Below the pieces are notes generated by a model, which saw only the letters and a program-made list of their open reading frames with translations, ran no database searches and was not told the DNA's origin. A stretch of DNA of 64,000 nucleotides from Pedobacter sp. SYSU D00535 (GTDB taxonomy: Bacteria; Bacteroidota; Bacteroidia; Sphingobacteriales; Sphingobacteriaceae), in the NCBI RefSeq assembly GCF_017355855.1, contig NZ_JAFEWD010000001.1:496001-560000 (forward strand). The letters are read 5' to 3'. The translations under genes and the position numbers were made by a program. Below are positions 26,403 to 35,287 of the stretch, one piece after another; positions within the stretch are counted from its first letter, which is position 1; the number at the start of each line of letters is the position of its first letter.

Positions 26403-27896
26403 ATGACAGAGACTGTTCCAGCCTTAAAGGCACTTTCAAGAAACATTTTCCATTACAAAAGGCATTCTTTAAAAACCGTCTCCTTACTATGGGGAGCCTT
26501 ACTTCTTACACAAAGTTGTGGGGGGAAATCTTTACGGAGCACTAAGGTATCGGGGGCTGAAACTACAGCAAGCGTCTACTTCAGCAGCTCCACACCCTTC
26601 CTTCCACTGAAGCAGGTGCGGGACGAGCGAGAGGAGTTGCAGCGATTAATTGACGAACATGCAGAGTCAGGAACTCCACTGAAACTTCCCTCCGGGCTTC
26701 ATTATATATCTGCCTCGCTCAAAATTCCTTCGAACCTTACAATTGAGGGTACAGGAAACTCTACGGAGATCTTTCTTATGAATAGCGAGGTGAAGGGGCA
26801 AAATGTCTTTCGCATAGTAAAGGGCAGTACTAACATCAGCTTTAAAAATCTAAAAATTAACGCGAACCAACAGGGTAACACAGGAGCTGACTTGGTGGCT
26901 GTATTTGTACCAGAGAACGTAAAAAAAATCAGTTTTGAAAAAGTCTGCTTCGCAGGGGGACGTGACCGGGGCGTGGTTCAGGTGAAGGGACTAAACGATC
27001 AACCAGTGGTAGGAGTTCGCTTCGTCAACTGTGAGTTTATAGAGGCTGGAAGAACCGCAGTCGAACTAAGAGGAACGAAGGATGTAGAGATTAAAAATTG
27101 TACATTTCGCAACTGGGGCATGTTTAATGCTGATTCGCCAGCTATTCAACTACAAAGCCAGGATAATATCGACGTCAACATCAGCAATAATAAATTCTAT
27201 AACTCATTTGGGAGGCAGTTCGCAATTGAGTGTGCTGCTGCGTATGTAGTGAATGGAAAAATCAGCAACAACCAGCTTTTGGACCAACAAAATCTTGGAG
27301 GAAACGGGATTTCCGGATACTTCAAAAACACAGAGATTTCGAACAACAGCCTTGTTGGTGGGAACGGCAACCAGCGGAGTGGCCTGGAAATTTTTGGAAT
27401 CAATAACCGGATTTTAAACAACTGCGTCTCATCAGGATGCATAGCAATAGCACCGGGATTAAAAGAAGACGGATTCAACATCACTATCACAGGAAACAAG
27501 ATCGCTACAAAAGGAGAAAATGCAGCCGGCATTCAGATTGGGAATGGAAAGTACAACCTTAGAGACGTCATTATTAAAAACAACATAGTGGATACGAGAA
27601 AAGCCAAGGGAAACTCGTCAGCAGTGGTAATAGGAACGTATCATCTCCGAAGAATGGTGAAGGACATTGTGGTTGAAGAAAATACGCTGTACTCCAATGC
27701 CTTTTGTATCCGAATGGAAGCACTTCCCGGAAGTAGCAATATTGCGATCAGAAAAAACATTTGTAAGGCTGGGATGAATTGGCTGGGGGTGATCACGGAT
27801 AGCTTCGACAACGTTATCCTGGAAGGAAATATTAAGGAAATGCCAAACAAGGAGATTTTATACAGCATTAAAATGCCCTCCTTCACTGAAAGGTAA
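26403..27896 (+). CDS. Right-handed beta-helix lipoprotein in the exopolysaccharide locus
   Basis: About 497 residues from the chosen ATG; an upstream ATG at 26337 would add 22. A lipoprotein signal with lipobox LLTQSC is visible, preceded by the basic FHYKRHSLK. The rest is a parallel beta-helix with a pectate-lyase-superfamily start (LQRLIDEHAESGTPLKLPSG near residue 80) and repeated Asn-rich turns such as GKISNNQLL, NTEISNNSLVGG and NNRILNNCVSSG. No lyase catalytic set can be assigned. It is the only plus-strand gene inside the polysaccharide cluster, so a role on the secreted polymer (lyase, epimerase or binding) is an inference. Confidence 0.75.
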   Translation: MTETVPALKALSRNIFHYKRHSLKTVSLLWGALLLTQSCGGKSLRSTKVSGAETTASVYFSSSTPFLPLKQVRDEREELQRLIDEHAESGTPLKLPSGLHYISASLKIPSNLTIEGTGNSTEIFLMNSEVKGQNVFRIVKGSTNISFKNLKINANQQGNTGADLVAVFVPENVKKISFEKVCFAGGRDRGVVQVKGLNDQPVVGVRFVNCEFIEAGRTAVELRGTKDVEIKNCTFRNWGMFNADSPAIQLQSQDNIDVNISNNKFYNSFGRQFAIECAAAYVVNGKISNNQLLDQQNLGGNGISGYFKNTEISNNSLVGGNGNQRSGLEIFGINNRILNNCVSSGCIAIAPGLKEDGFNITITGNKIATKGENAAGIQIGNGKYNLRDVIIKNNIVDTRKAKGNSSAVVIGTYHLRRMVKDIVVEENTLYSNAFCIRMEALPGSSNIAIRKNICKAGMNWLGVITDSFDNVILEGNIKEMPNKEILYSIKMPSFTER

Positions 27897-27967
27897 CGCA
27901 TTCTCAAAAGTGCAAACAATGAATAGGGCCACAGTTCCGTCTACTGGAACTTTAAGAACTGAAGTTT

Positions 27968-28002
27968 AATGCGATATGGGGTAACCCTCCCATAATCGCA
28001 TT
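27968..28002. terminator. Bidirectional hairpin between the beta-helix gene and wecB-like gene
   Basis: AATGCGAT and ATCGCATT are perfect arms, extended inward by TGGG pairing with CCCA. T-rich or A-rich sequence flanks the plus-strand side (TTATTTC). Two genes converge here. A second small hairpin AGTTCC/GGAACT lies at 27933-27951. Confidence 0.65.
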
Positions 28003-28016
28003 ATTTCAGCTTGCAA

Positions 28017-28799
28017 TTAAGCGACTTTTCTTAATGGTTGTTTGTTGGGCGAATTATAAACCAAGTTCGCTTTCTCTTTAATCAGAAGATAAACAAATAC
28101 GGGACCGAAGTACAGATAACGTTTCCATAGACGCTTCGGCTCCTTTACAAGTCGTCCAAGCCATTCCATACCCATATTGATCCATATCTTTCCTGGTCGT
28201 TCTACCGTTCCAGCATAAAAGTCGAACACGGCGCCGATAGAGGTGATGATCTTAGTGTCTAGCTGAGATTTATGCGTATGAGCCCACTTCTCCTGTTTAG
28301 GGGCAGTCATGCCAACAAAAAGAACATCGGGCTTGAAGGCATTTACAGCATCAATCATCTGCTGATCATCCTCTTTCGAGAATTCCGGCTTATAGGGAGG
28401 CGAGTAAGTGCCAACCTTCACGTTGGGATATTCCTCCGCGATTCTTTCGCGAATTTTATTAAGCGTGGATTCAGAAGAACCAAGATAAAAACAAGACCCT
28501 CCCTCACGATTTAACTTTTCCAGTAAGTGCTGATGCAAATCTGCTCCAGCTATTTTCTTTATAGTTTTTCCGGTAAGTAATTTTATAGCAGCAACAATTC
28601 CTACCCCATCAGGTAAAAGCACGTCAGACTCCATCAATGCCTTTTTAAAGCCTTGATCCTGACGAGTGACGATGTATGAATATTGATTTATAGTATTAAT
28701 CAATATTTTAGACTTTGATCCCAGTTTTTCCAAGGGTGATGTAAAAATGGGAAATCCTAATAAATCAGTTTTTTCATGAGTAGATAGTTCATAGTTCAT
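28017..28799 (-). CDS. WecB/TagA/CpsF family glycosyltransferase
   Basis: The 260-residue protein belongs to the GT26 family that transfers N-acetylmannosaminuronic acid or similar sugars to lipid-linked intermediates. Seen are SDVLLPDGVGIVAAIKLL near residue 65, AGADLHQHLLEKL, FYLGSSESTLNKIRERI, and PDVLFVGMTAPKQEKWAH with the conserved PKQE. The C-terminal block RPGKIWINMGMEWLGRL is typical. It is one of the later glycosyltransferases of the cluster. The substrate is not readable. Confidence 0.9.
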   Translation of the reverse strand: MNYELSTHEKTDLLGFPIFTSPLEKLGSKSKILINTINQYSYIVTRQDQGFKKALMESDVLLPDGVGIVAAIKLLTGKTIKKIAGADLHQHLLEKLNREGGSCFYLGSSESTLNKIRERIAEEYPNVKVGTYSPPYKPEFSKEDDQQMIDAVNAFKPDVLFVGMTAPKQEKWAHTHKSQLDTKIITSIGAVFDFYAGTVERPGKIWINMGMEWLGRLVKEPKRLWKRYLYFGPVFVYLLIKEKANLVYNSPNKQPLRKVA

Positions 28800-28971
28800 G
28801 ATGTATAGTTTTTTATAGGTAAATCAAGTAGTAGATAGTAGTAAAACAAAGTAACAGAAAAATTGATTCAAAATAATTAAACTTTTAAGCAGATATTTTT
28901 ACCCTGCCTAAACCTCGCAATACTGGGACGGCAGATATTTTCCCTTGTACGCTTCGCTTAATTTCAGCCTC

Positions 28972-30606
28972 TTAGCTAATTCCTAGAGCAACTGCCGGGG
29001 CAGTTAACCGGCTGTAAATACCCAGCAACTCCTTGCGGTTTTTCTCCGGTGAATACAGTTGCTGATAGGCATTTACACAATTGTTCCGCATTTCTTTCTT
29101 TCTCCAGGTCTCCACTCCTCTCCATTCGTTAAGCCTTCTTTTTAAGTCAGACACGTCCCCAGGTTCAAAATGCATGCCATTGACGCCATCTTCAATTAAA
29201 AAAGCTGCCGAACCAATTTTAGAGGCGATAACTGGAGTGCCTGCGGCGAAGGATTCTATAATAGTAAGACCAAAAGTTTCGTACCAGACCGATGGAAAAA
29301 CCAGTGCTGTAGCTTTTTTTAACTCGGTGTAAATCTTTTCTTTGCCTTGAAAGCCAAGGTACTCTATATGGCTATACCTGTCGCAATATGACTCGACAAG
29401 CTCCTTAAGCGGCCCTGTTCCAATCAGTCGAAGATGGAAACCTGTTTCTGCAAATGCTTCAAGAAGCACACGTACTCCTTTCTCTTCAGATAATCGTCCA
29501 ATAAACAGGAAAATGTCACCTGGAACAAACTGTTCTTGGAGGAAAACAGCATTTGTAAAGTTTGGCTTTATCACAAACTTATTGGCTGGGATAGCTAGCC
29601 TGCTTTGTTCCAATACCTCTTTGGTGTGAGAAGACAGCAAAATAAATCTGTCAATGATATCCCAGGTCCCCAACTTTCTATTCAACCAAATACTGAAACT
29701 CACCCAAAAAGTAAGAACCTTTGAATTGTTATAAACACCCTTAAATACCGCATCCCAGGGAAAAGCCCGTTTTAGGCTCTCTAGGTAGAGCTGACCGTTA
29801 TGAAAGAGAGTAGCTGAGGGGCAGAGTAACCGATAGTTATGAAGCGTGTGTACCACCGGTACCCGGGCTATTTTTGCAGCCCAAAAAACAGATGGCGAAG
29901 CTGCAAACAACCAGTTGTGTACATGCAGAACCTCTATTTTCTCTTTTTTTAGCCAACTGTAAACCCGAGGCCACAGTTCCTGAAAGTCGTTGAAAATCTT
30001 ATTGATATTGGCAACGCTCGCCAGGAAGAACTCTCCCATATGATAAGCCGGAATTTCGTTCACCGGTTGCCCCAACAATTCTTCATACACTGTTTTCATA
30101 TCCTTCCTGCTGAGTCCGTGCACAACGTGGTCTTCGGGAAAGTCCATCTCAAATGAGAGAAAACCATTTTCTGCAGCTTTTGCAAAAAGTTTATCAGCAG
30201 GTTTTAGGAAAATACAATCCGAGTCAAGAATGAGGTATTGGTCTTCCGGGTTCTTATTATTTCTGGCAATGTATTCCAAGATCGAAAATTCGTAGAACTG
30301 ATTTTGAAACATTCCAAAATAACCCTTCGGTGTTCGGTACTTGAAGTCCGTGCGGATCACCTTCACTCCCAAATCGTCAAGGATTTGACTTACATGTTTT
30401 CCATCAACAACCGGTAGTGTTTTTGCGTTCGTAAACAATAAATGTTTTTCATGACGGTTAAAGCGTTTACTCGTGATAAAGAATACAATCAGACAACGCC
30501 AGTAAATATTCTGATGACTCTGACTTGAAGACTTCTTTCCGGATTGAGGGAAATAGCTTTCTTCGCCTTTCTCATCAACACAAAGCCAGGTACAAATGTG
30601 ATTCAT
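28972..30606 (-). CDS. Chimeric glycosyltransferase: GT-A-like N-half joined to truncated GT4
   Basis: The 544 residues contain two unrelated parts. Residues 1 to about 210 look like a nucleotide-diphosphosugar (GT-A) type protein with a DxD motif in YLILDSDCIFLKP (Asp128/Asp130). Residues about 218-544 are a GT4 (GT-B) glycosyltransferase with LHVHNWLFAASPSV, TLHNYRLLCPS, FIGRLSEEKGVRVLLEAF and SVWYETFGLTIIESFAAG. GT4 proteins normally begin with some 70-90 residues of their N-terminal Rossmann fold; here the HVHNW block follows the first part directly, so that segment seems lost. The joint lies near 29,940-29,975. The frame is open through it. Activity is uncertain. Confidence 0.75.
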   Translation of the reverse strand: MNHICTWLCVDEKGEESYFPQSGKKSSSQSHQNIYWRCLIVFFITSKRFNRHEKHLLFTNAKTLPVVDGKHVSQILDDLGVKVIRTDFKYRTPKGYFGMFQNQFYEFSILEYIARNNKNPEDQYLILDSDCIFLKPADKLFAKAAENGFLSFEMDFPEDHVVHGLSRKDMKTVYEELLGQPVNEIPAYHMGEFFLASVANINKIFNDFQELWPRVYSWLKKEKIEVLHVHNWLFAASPSVFWAAKIARVPVVHTLHNYRLLCPSATLFHNGQLYLESLKRAFPWDAVFKGVYNNSKVLTFWVSFSIWLNRKLGTWDIIDRFILLSSHTKEVLEQSRLAIPANKFVIKPNFTNAVFLQEQFVPGDIFLFIGRLSEEKGVRVLLEAFAETGFHLRLIGTGPLKELVESYCDRYSHIEYLGFQGKEKIYTELKKATALVFPSVWYETFGLTIIESFAAGTPVIASKIGSAAFLIEDGVNGMHFEPGDVSDLKRRLNEWRGVETWRKKEMRNNCVNAYQQLYSPEKNRKELLGIYSRLTAPAVALGIS

Positions 30607-30643
30607 AGTAGATCGTTTATATTTTTCTTATAACCAATTAAAC

Positions 30644-31930
30644 TCAGGTAACAAATTTTTCAGGCTCTTCTATTTTGCCTGATATAAAGGTGCCGCGGTA
30701 ACGATGTGTTGATTCCAGGTAGAACAAGCACATGCCCACATGGCCCCAAAACATTAGTGTTGGAACATAGTTCAGCGAAAACACTAGTCCGCAGATGCAA
30801 AAAGGCACCAGAATCAGGGATTCATCTGAAAGCTTGGATGAGAATGCTTTCAAGAGTATGTAGAATAAAAAGCCATACTTAAGAATAAGTCCAACCACTC
30901 CATGGTAGAATAGTATTTCAACAAAGCCCTGGTGAAAATGGTGTCCTGTTCCTTCGTCCCACCAGTCTACTAACGGGTTCTGCAAATCAAAACCTTCAAA
31001 ACCCCAGCCGAAGATGGGTTGTTGCGCGATGTATCCCCAGTATAGCAGTGATTGCTCGATCCGGAAATTACCTGTACTCCCCTCTTTCGATGGATTTAAA
31101 ATTTCACTAAATCGGTCGGCGAAATAATCGAGCAGGTTCGGGAAAGAATTGGCCACAATGAAGTAAGATCCCATAAGTACAACAACCGCGAGCACCAGAA
31201 TTTTGATAACATTAGGGATAGCATTCCGGCTGGTTCTGATCACCATGAAAAAGTAGATCACTGTTGCTACAATGGTACTGCTCCATACTGACCGGTGCTG
31301 ATGAATGAGGATGATCAAGAAACAAAACAAAAACAGCAGGAGCGACTTGAGGGTGCTTGTTCTGACAAACTGATTCAAATACCACAGGTAGGGTATAATA
31401 ATCATGAAGATAGAACTTGCGTGAATAATCCGCGTATCACCAGAATATGGACCTACGTTTAATTCAATCTCATACAGACTTACTGAAAACTGGTGACCAA
31501 ATAAGGCCATAAAAATCACGTAAGTGATGAGGTAAAACTTGGCAATCATTTCCAGCAGATCAGCACTGAGTTTGCGAAGTAACGACTTGATGAAAATGAC
31601 GTAAATGACGGGAAATATTACGGAGTAGATTGCGAACTGCTTAAAAGGAGTGTTATAGATAAAAACCGATTCGAGTACCAGCTTAACCATCAGGGCCATG
31701 AAAAGCCCTACGTACACCTTCTCCCGCGTTGTAAGGCTTCGAAGATCATACAGAACGAAGGCTAAGACCCCGATGCTCAACAATTTTACATAAAGCGTAG
31801 TAACCAGAGCGTTCTGAATAAAAAGCCATGAAAATGCCGGCTCTACTAATAAGTAACAGAAGAAGATGGTAAAAAACTCCTTCGTATATAGTTTGTAATT
31901 AAAAATTTGTACTGCTGCTCTCATCGTCAA
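30644..31930 (-). CDS. O-antigen ligase/polymerase-like protein (Wzy type)
   Basis: A 428-residue protein with about ten or more membrane helices and a large periplasmic loop containing GWGFEGFDLQNP and HHFHQGFVEILFYHG, the pattern of Wzy/WaaL-family proteins (near residues 300-340). In the Wzx/Wzy route it would join flipped repeat units into a chain. Together with the flippase, Wza and Wzc, it supports a Wzy-dependent polymer. Ligase and polymerase cannot be told apart by sequence alone; the context favours polymerase. Confidence 0.83.
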   Translation of the reverse strand: MTMRAAVQIFNYKLYTKEFFTIFFCYLLVEPAFSWLFIQNALVTTLYVKLLSIGVLAFVLYDLRSLTTREKVYVGLFMALMVKLVLESVFIYNTPFKQFAIYSVIFPVIYVIFIKSLLRKLSADLLEMIAKFYLITYVIFMALFGHQFSVSLYEIELNVGPYSGDTRIIHASSIFMIIIPYLWYLNQFVRTSTLKSLLLFLFCFLIILIHQHRSVWSSTIVATVIYFFMVIRTSRNAIPNVIKILVLAVVVLMGSYFIVANSFPNLLDYFADRFSEILNPSKEGSTGNFRIEQSLLYWGYIAQQPIFGWGFEGFDLQNPLVDWWDEGTGHHFHQGFVEILFYHGVVGLILKYGFLFYILLKAFSSKLSDESLILVPFCICGLVFSLNYVPTLMFWGHVGMCLFYLESTHRYRGTFISGKIEEPEKFVT

Positions 31931-31946
31931 TTAATTTTACTGGCGA

Positions 31947-32915
31947 CTACCAATAACATCCACCCTCCACTTTTTGAATTCCAGAAGGTGTTTCCGTAGA
32001 TAATGGCCTCGACCAGTGCTCATTCATCATCTTTGATACCCCTTCGTGTGTTTTTTTCTTTTCCCAGCGTTTCCCTTTGATTCCGAACAAGGTCTGCGTT
32101 GCTCCGCCCAAATGAACTGCTTTCTTACCCAATCGCTTTACGTGCGCTGCTAGTGGAAAACCGTAAGCCCCGCAGCCGATAATTGCGATATCAAAATCAG
32201 TTTCTGAGATGCGATCCTGCATGTGCTGAAGCGCATGGAACCAAGTTTTAAACCCGGTTTTATTATTTGCGATAGACTGCACCGCCCGCAAAGTTTTCAG
32301 CTCAAACTCCGGCAGAACGTTTCTATCTTCGAATAAAAGTTCTCTTTTTGAATATTGTTTTCTGATACTGTCTTCGAAAGGATGAACTACCAGCACTTTT
32401 TTTCCCTCCAGCGCCTGACTCCAGGGTCTTTCGTGATAGTATGGCTCCAAATCCAACAAACGAACACGTTCAACATGGGCAAGTTTGTCGTGGAAGAACA
32501 ATTCCTGCGACAACCACGAACCTAATACGTCTACCTCTTTCATATCCTCGAGCATCAGCTCAGCAAACATGGTGAGGTTCTTAGGATTAGAAGGAAAAAA
32601 GCCTGCATTGTCAGACATATTGGTGATGGTGTTTACATCCCACCAAAAATGATGAACCTTGCCTCTGATATACCCCAGAAAATCATTTCTGTGGTTAACT
32701 ACACTTACATAATTTGCGAGACAATTTAGTTCAACTGCACCGAATCTGGCAATCATCGCAGGCTTATCGTTTAGCAGCTTTTCAGCTATCAGGTCACTGG
32801 CATCCTGGTAGCTGTGAATTTTATACACCTCAGTAAGGTGTGTTTCGGCAGAAAACACTTTGCCGTAAACCTTTCGGGCGAGTTTTAATGAATTGATAGT
32901 AAAAGTATTCATCAT
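31947..32915 (-). CDS. GT-D-fold-like glycosyltransferase (DUF1792-related)
   Basis: A 322-residue soluble protein. The block AMIARFGAVELNCLANYV near residue 55 resembles the nucleotide-binding start of GT-D enzymes (R-[FY]-G-x-x-E). A later block, FDIAIIGCGAYGFPLAAHVKR with HLGGATQTLFGIKGKRW (near residues 240-285), has a Rossmann-type end followed by the HLGG motif of the same family. It overlaps the GT2 gene by four bases (ATGA). Assignment to GT-D is by pattern recognition; the acceptor is unknown. Confidence 0.6.
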   Translation of the reverse strand: MMNTFTINSLKLARKVYGKVFSAETHLTEVYKIHSYQDASDLIAEKLLNDKPAMIARFGAVELNCLANYVSVVNHRNDFLGYIRGKVHHFWWDVNTITNMSDNAGFFPSNPKNLTMFAELMLEDMKEVDVLGSWLSQELFFHDKLAHVERVRLLDLEPYYHERPWSQALEGKKVLVVHPFEDSIRKQYSKRELLFEDRNVLPEFELKTLRAVQSIANNKTGFKTWFHALQHMQDRISETDFDIAIIGCGAYGFPLAAHVKRLGKKAVHLGGATQTLFGIKGKRWEKKKTHEGVSKMMNEHWSRPLSTETPSGIQKVEGGCYW

Positions 32916-33820
32916 TCTTGCTCAGCTAGTCTAAATTTAAACCCATCCACCACCGCTTTGGCGATGGAAGAAACATTTTTAGGAAAATCAGCGAAGCTTT
33001 TTTTACGCACCGACAGCTTTCCGACAGCCATCACCCGGTAGAGGTTGTTATAAAGTGCTCTTGAAACTGTTATAAATGGGTTTCCGAATTTTCTGTCGAT
33101 GATAATTTGGTTCCGGATGATGTAATACATTTTCCAGTCCATATTGATGCCGACACTTTGATTTCGAATTTTCTTTTTCATCACCGCATCCCGCGCAAAG
33201 CCAACCTTAAATCCCGCCCTGTGTACCCTTGCAGAGTAATCAGTATCATCGTACATGATAAAATATCGCTTATCCGCAAACCCCACTTTCTCGATAACCT
33301 GGCGCTTGAACATGGGCCCTTCAAAAGGGAAAGACACAATCGGTTTTATTTTTTCGCCTTTAAAGTCCGATGAACGGATAGGGTCTATCGCTTCCGGCTT
33401 GAAAGGATTGGAAAAATTAAAGCGCGATCCATACTGCCACTCGGTGGCTACATCCAGATATTTCCGATCAGGTTGCAACACACTGAACTGATTGTTGTAG
33501 AGCTCGTTTGATATTAACATTTCTTCAAGACAATTTGGTAACGGTTCCACATCGTCATCCATCAACCAAATCCAGTCGAAACCTAACTTATAAGCCTCCT
33601 TCATGCCCCTATAAAAGCCCAGGGCACCTCCCCCATTTTCCTGATGCACCACATGAAGGTCGTTTTGACTGTTTAACCATTCTGTAGTCCCGTCGGTGCT
33701 GCTGTTATTTATTACAATAATTGAGTCGAGCTTCCGTGTTTGTGATTTAAGAGCACTTAAACATTCTTTTAAAAGTGATAGTCGATTGTAGGTAACTACT
33801 ACCGCTGCAATTGTCTCCAT
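32912..33820 (-). CDS. Family 2 glycosyltransferase
   Basis: The 302-residue protein has the GT-A start AAVVVTYNRLSLLKECLSAL, nucleotide-binding NNSSTDGTTEWL, and the metal motif WLMDDDVEP near residue 90. A tryptophan/tyrosine-rich C-half (YYIIRNQIIIDRKFG) is like galactofuranosyl- and rhamnosyl-transferases of GT2. Sugar specificity is not certain. It overlaps the GT-D-like gene by four bases and lies 68 bases downstream of the flippase. Confidence 0.9.
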   Translation of the reverse strand: METIAAVVVTYNRLSLLKECLSALKSQTRKLDSIIVINNSSTDGTTEWLNSQNDLHVVHQENGGGALGFYRGMKEAYKLGFDWIWLMDDDVEPLPNCLEEMLISNELYNNQFSVLQPDRKYLDVATEWQYGSRFNFSNPFKPEAIDPIRSSDFKGEKIKPIVSFPFEGPMFKRQVIEKVGFADKRYFIMYDDTDYSARVHRAGFKVGFARDAVMKKKIRNQSVGINMDWKMYYIIRNQIIIDRKFGNPFITVSRALYNNLYRVMAVGKLSVRKKSFADFPKNVSSIAKAVVDGFKFRLAEQE

Positions 33821-33888
33821 AGAGTTATGTAATTAAACCTGGTAGATATATTTATTTCAGCAAACCATGTTTGCTAGTAAAACCGTTT

Positions 33889-35247
33889 TTAGTCGATATT
33901 GTGTGTTTTGTATACCTTTTGCCTAATGGCAAAATAGAAAGGTCGCACAACTTCGAGCAGATATTTATACTTAAAGTAGTTGAGGTCGATTAATTGTATT
34001 TGCTGAAAATACAACACCGTCCACATTGAAATAGTGATAATTAACTCTGTCAGCAGCCACGCCCAGGCTGTTCCAATGGCCCCCATTTGCTTCGAAAGAA
34101 AGAAATTCAAACCCAAACCTACTATAGCGCCAAGCAGGGTGATCCTGAAAAACGACTTATCCATTTTTAAATTGATCATTGTTTGCACGCCAAACAAGTT
34201 GCTTAACGCGATGATCATTGGGATGAAACAAAGAATACGGAGGACGGTCGCTGCCTGTTTAAACTCACTTCCGTAAAAAATCTGGACAATCCAGGGAGCT
34301 GTAAGATAAATACCTATACCGGCCAACGTGGTGAAGATGGTGATGAATGGCGTAAACTGCTTCACCTTCTCGAGTCCATGGATCCTTCCCTTTCCAAAAC
34401 TTTCTCCCAGTAAAGGAAACAAGGATAAACTTAAGGGAGTGGAAATTAAGGTCTGGAAAATCACCACAAACTTCCAACCTGCGGTATAAAAGGCAACATC
34501 AGTGTTTGATTGAACTACCCCTAAAACTATCGTGTTGGTAGTAGTGTACAAAGTGACTACGACCATCGAAAAAAAGATAGTTTTTTCATTCCACAAAACG
34601 TCCAGTATCTTCCGAAGCTTAACAGTGCTTATGGTAATTGAATACCTTTTGATGGCCCAGTAAAAGGATACGATACCAACGACAATCTGAGACACACTGA
34701 TAATAAGCGGTTGCCATAGGTAGTCGGAACGCTCCTTTATCACTAGCAGAATCGCTATTGTAAAAAGTACCTTAGCGATGAGATTAAAAACTGCAATACG
34801 GTGCAGCTCCTGCATCCCCTGATATAACCAGTTGGGTGTTATCATCACCGAAAACACCATCAGGAAGGTGTAGAAGAACAACTCCCTGTCTGCTGCCAAC
34901 TTCGGCACGTAGAGCAGGACGGGAATAAAGATCAGAACAGAGATAACGGTGAGGAATAGTTTCGCAAAGAATATCTCGTTGAAGATCCTGCTTCTCTCTG
35001 CCGGATTATTCCTGTTCTTTGCAATTTCCCTGGTCGCGGAAAGGTCAAATCCATAGTTGATTAGCAGCGTAAAGTAAGTAACTACCGCTGTTGCGAAATT
35101 AATGGCCCCAAGTTTATCAGGGCCAATAACTCTTGCTATTACCGGAATAGTTAAAAGAGGTAAAAAGTTATTTGCGAGTTGTACAAGGCTTAGTGAGAAA
35201 AAGTTTTTCAATAAGCTCGTACCTGCTTTTGCTTTTGTTGCTACCAT
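33889..35247 (-). CDS. Polysaccharide flippase (Wzx / oligosaccharide flippase family)
   Basis: A 452-residue protein with about 12-14 membrane helices. The start FSLSLVQLANNFLPLLTIPV and the following RVIGPDKLGAINFATAVVTY are the MATE/MVF-like signature of Wzx proteins. It would flip lipid-linked repeat units to the periplasm for the Wzy protein. It lies 40 bases after wzc on the same strand, in the expected order. Confidence 0.9.
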   Translation of the reverse strand: MVATKAKAGTSLLKNFFSLSLVQLANNFLPLLTIPVIARVIGPDKLGAINFATAVVTYFTLLINYGFDLSATREIAKNRNNPAERSRIFNEIFFAKLFLTVISVLIFIPVLLYVPKLAADRELFFYTFLMVFSVMITPNWLYQGMQELHRIAVFNLIAKVLFTIAILLVIKERSDYLWQPLIISVSQIVVGIVSFYWAIKRYSITISTVKLRKILDVLWNEKTIFFSMVVVTLYTTTNTIVLGVVQSNTDVAFYTAGWKFVVIFQTLISTPLSLSLFPLLGESFGKGRIHGLEKVKQFTPFITIFTTLAGIGIYLTAPWIVQIFYGSEFKQAATVLRILCFIPMIIALSNLFGVQTMINLKMDKSFFRITLLGAIVGLGLNFFLSKQMGAIGTAWAWLLTELIITISMWTVLYFQQIQLIDLNYFKYKYLLEVVRPFYFAIRQKVYKTHNID

Positions 35248-35287
35248 TCTACCCTCAAACTAGTCGTATATTTTTTGAGACCAACCA

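Noticed and set aside
26264-26446. Minus-strand 60-codon ORF before the WcaJ-type gene
   Set aside because: It overlaps the beta-helix signal region, is not conserved in character, and is better explained as a shadow.
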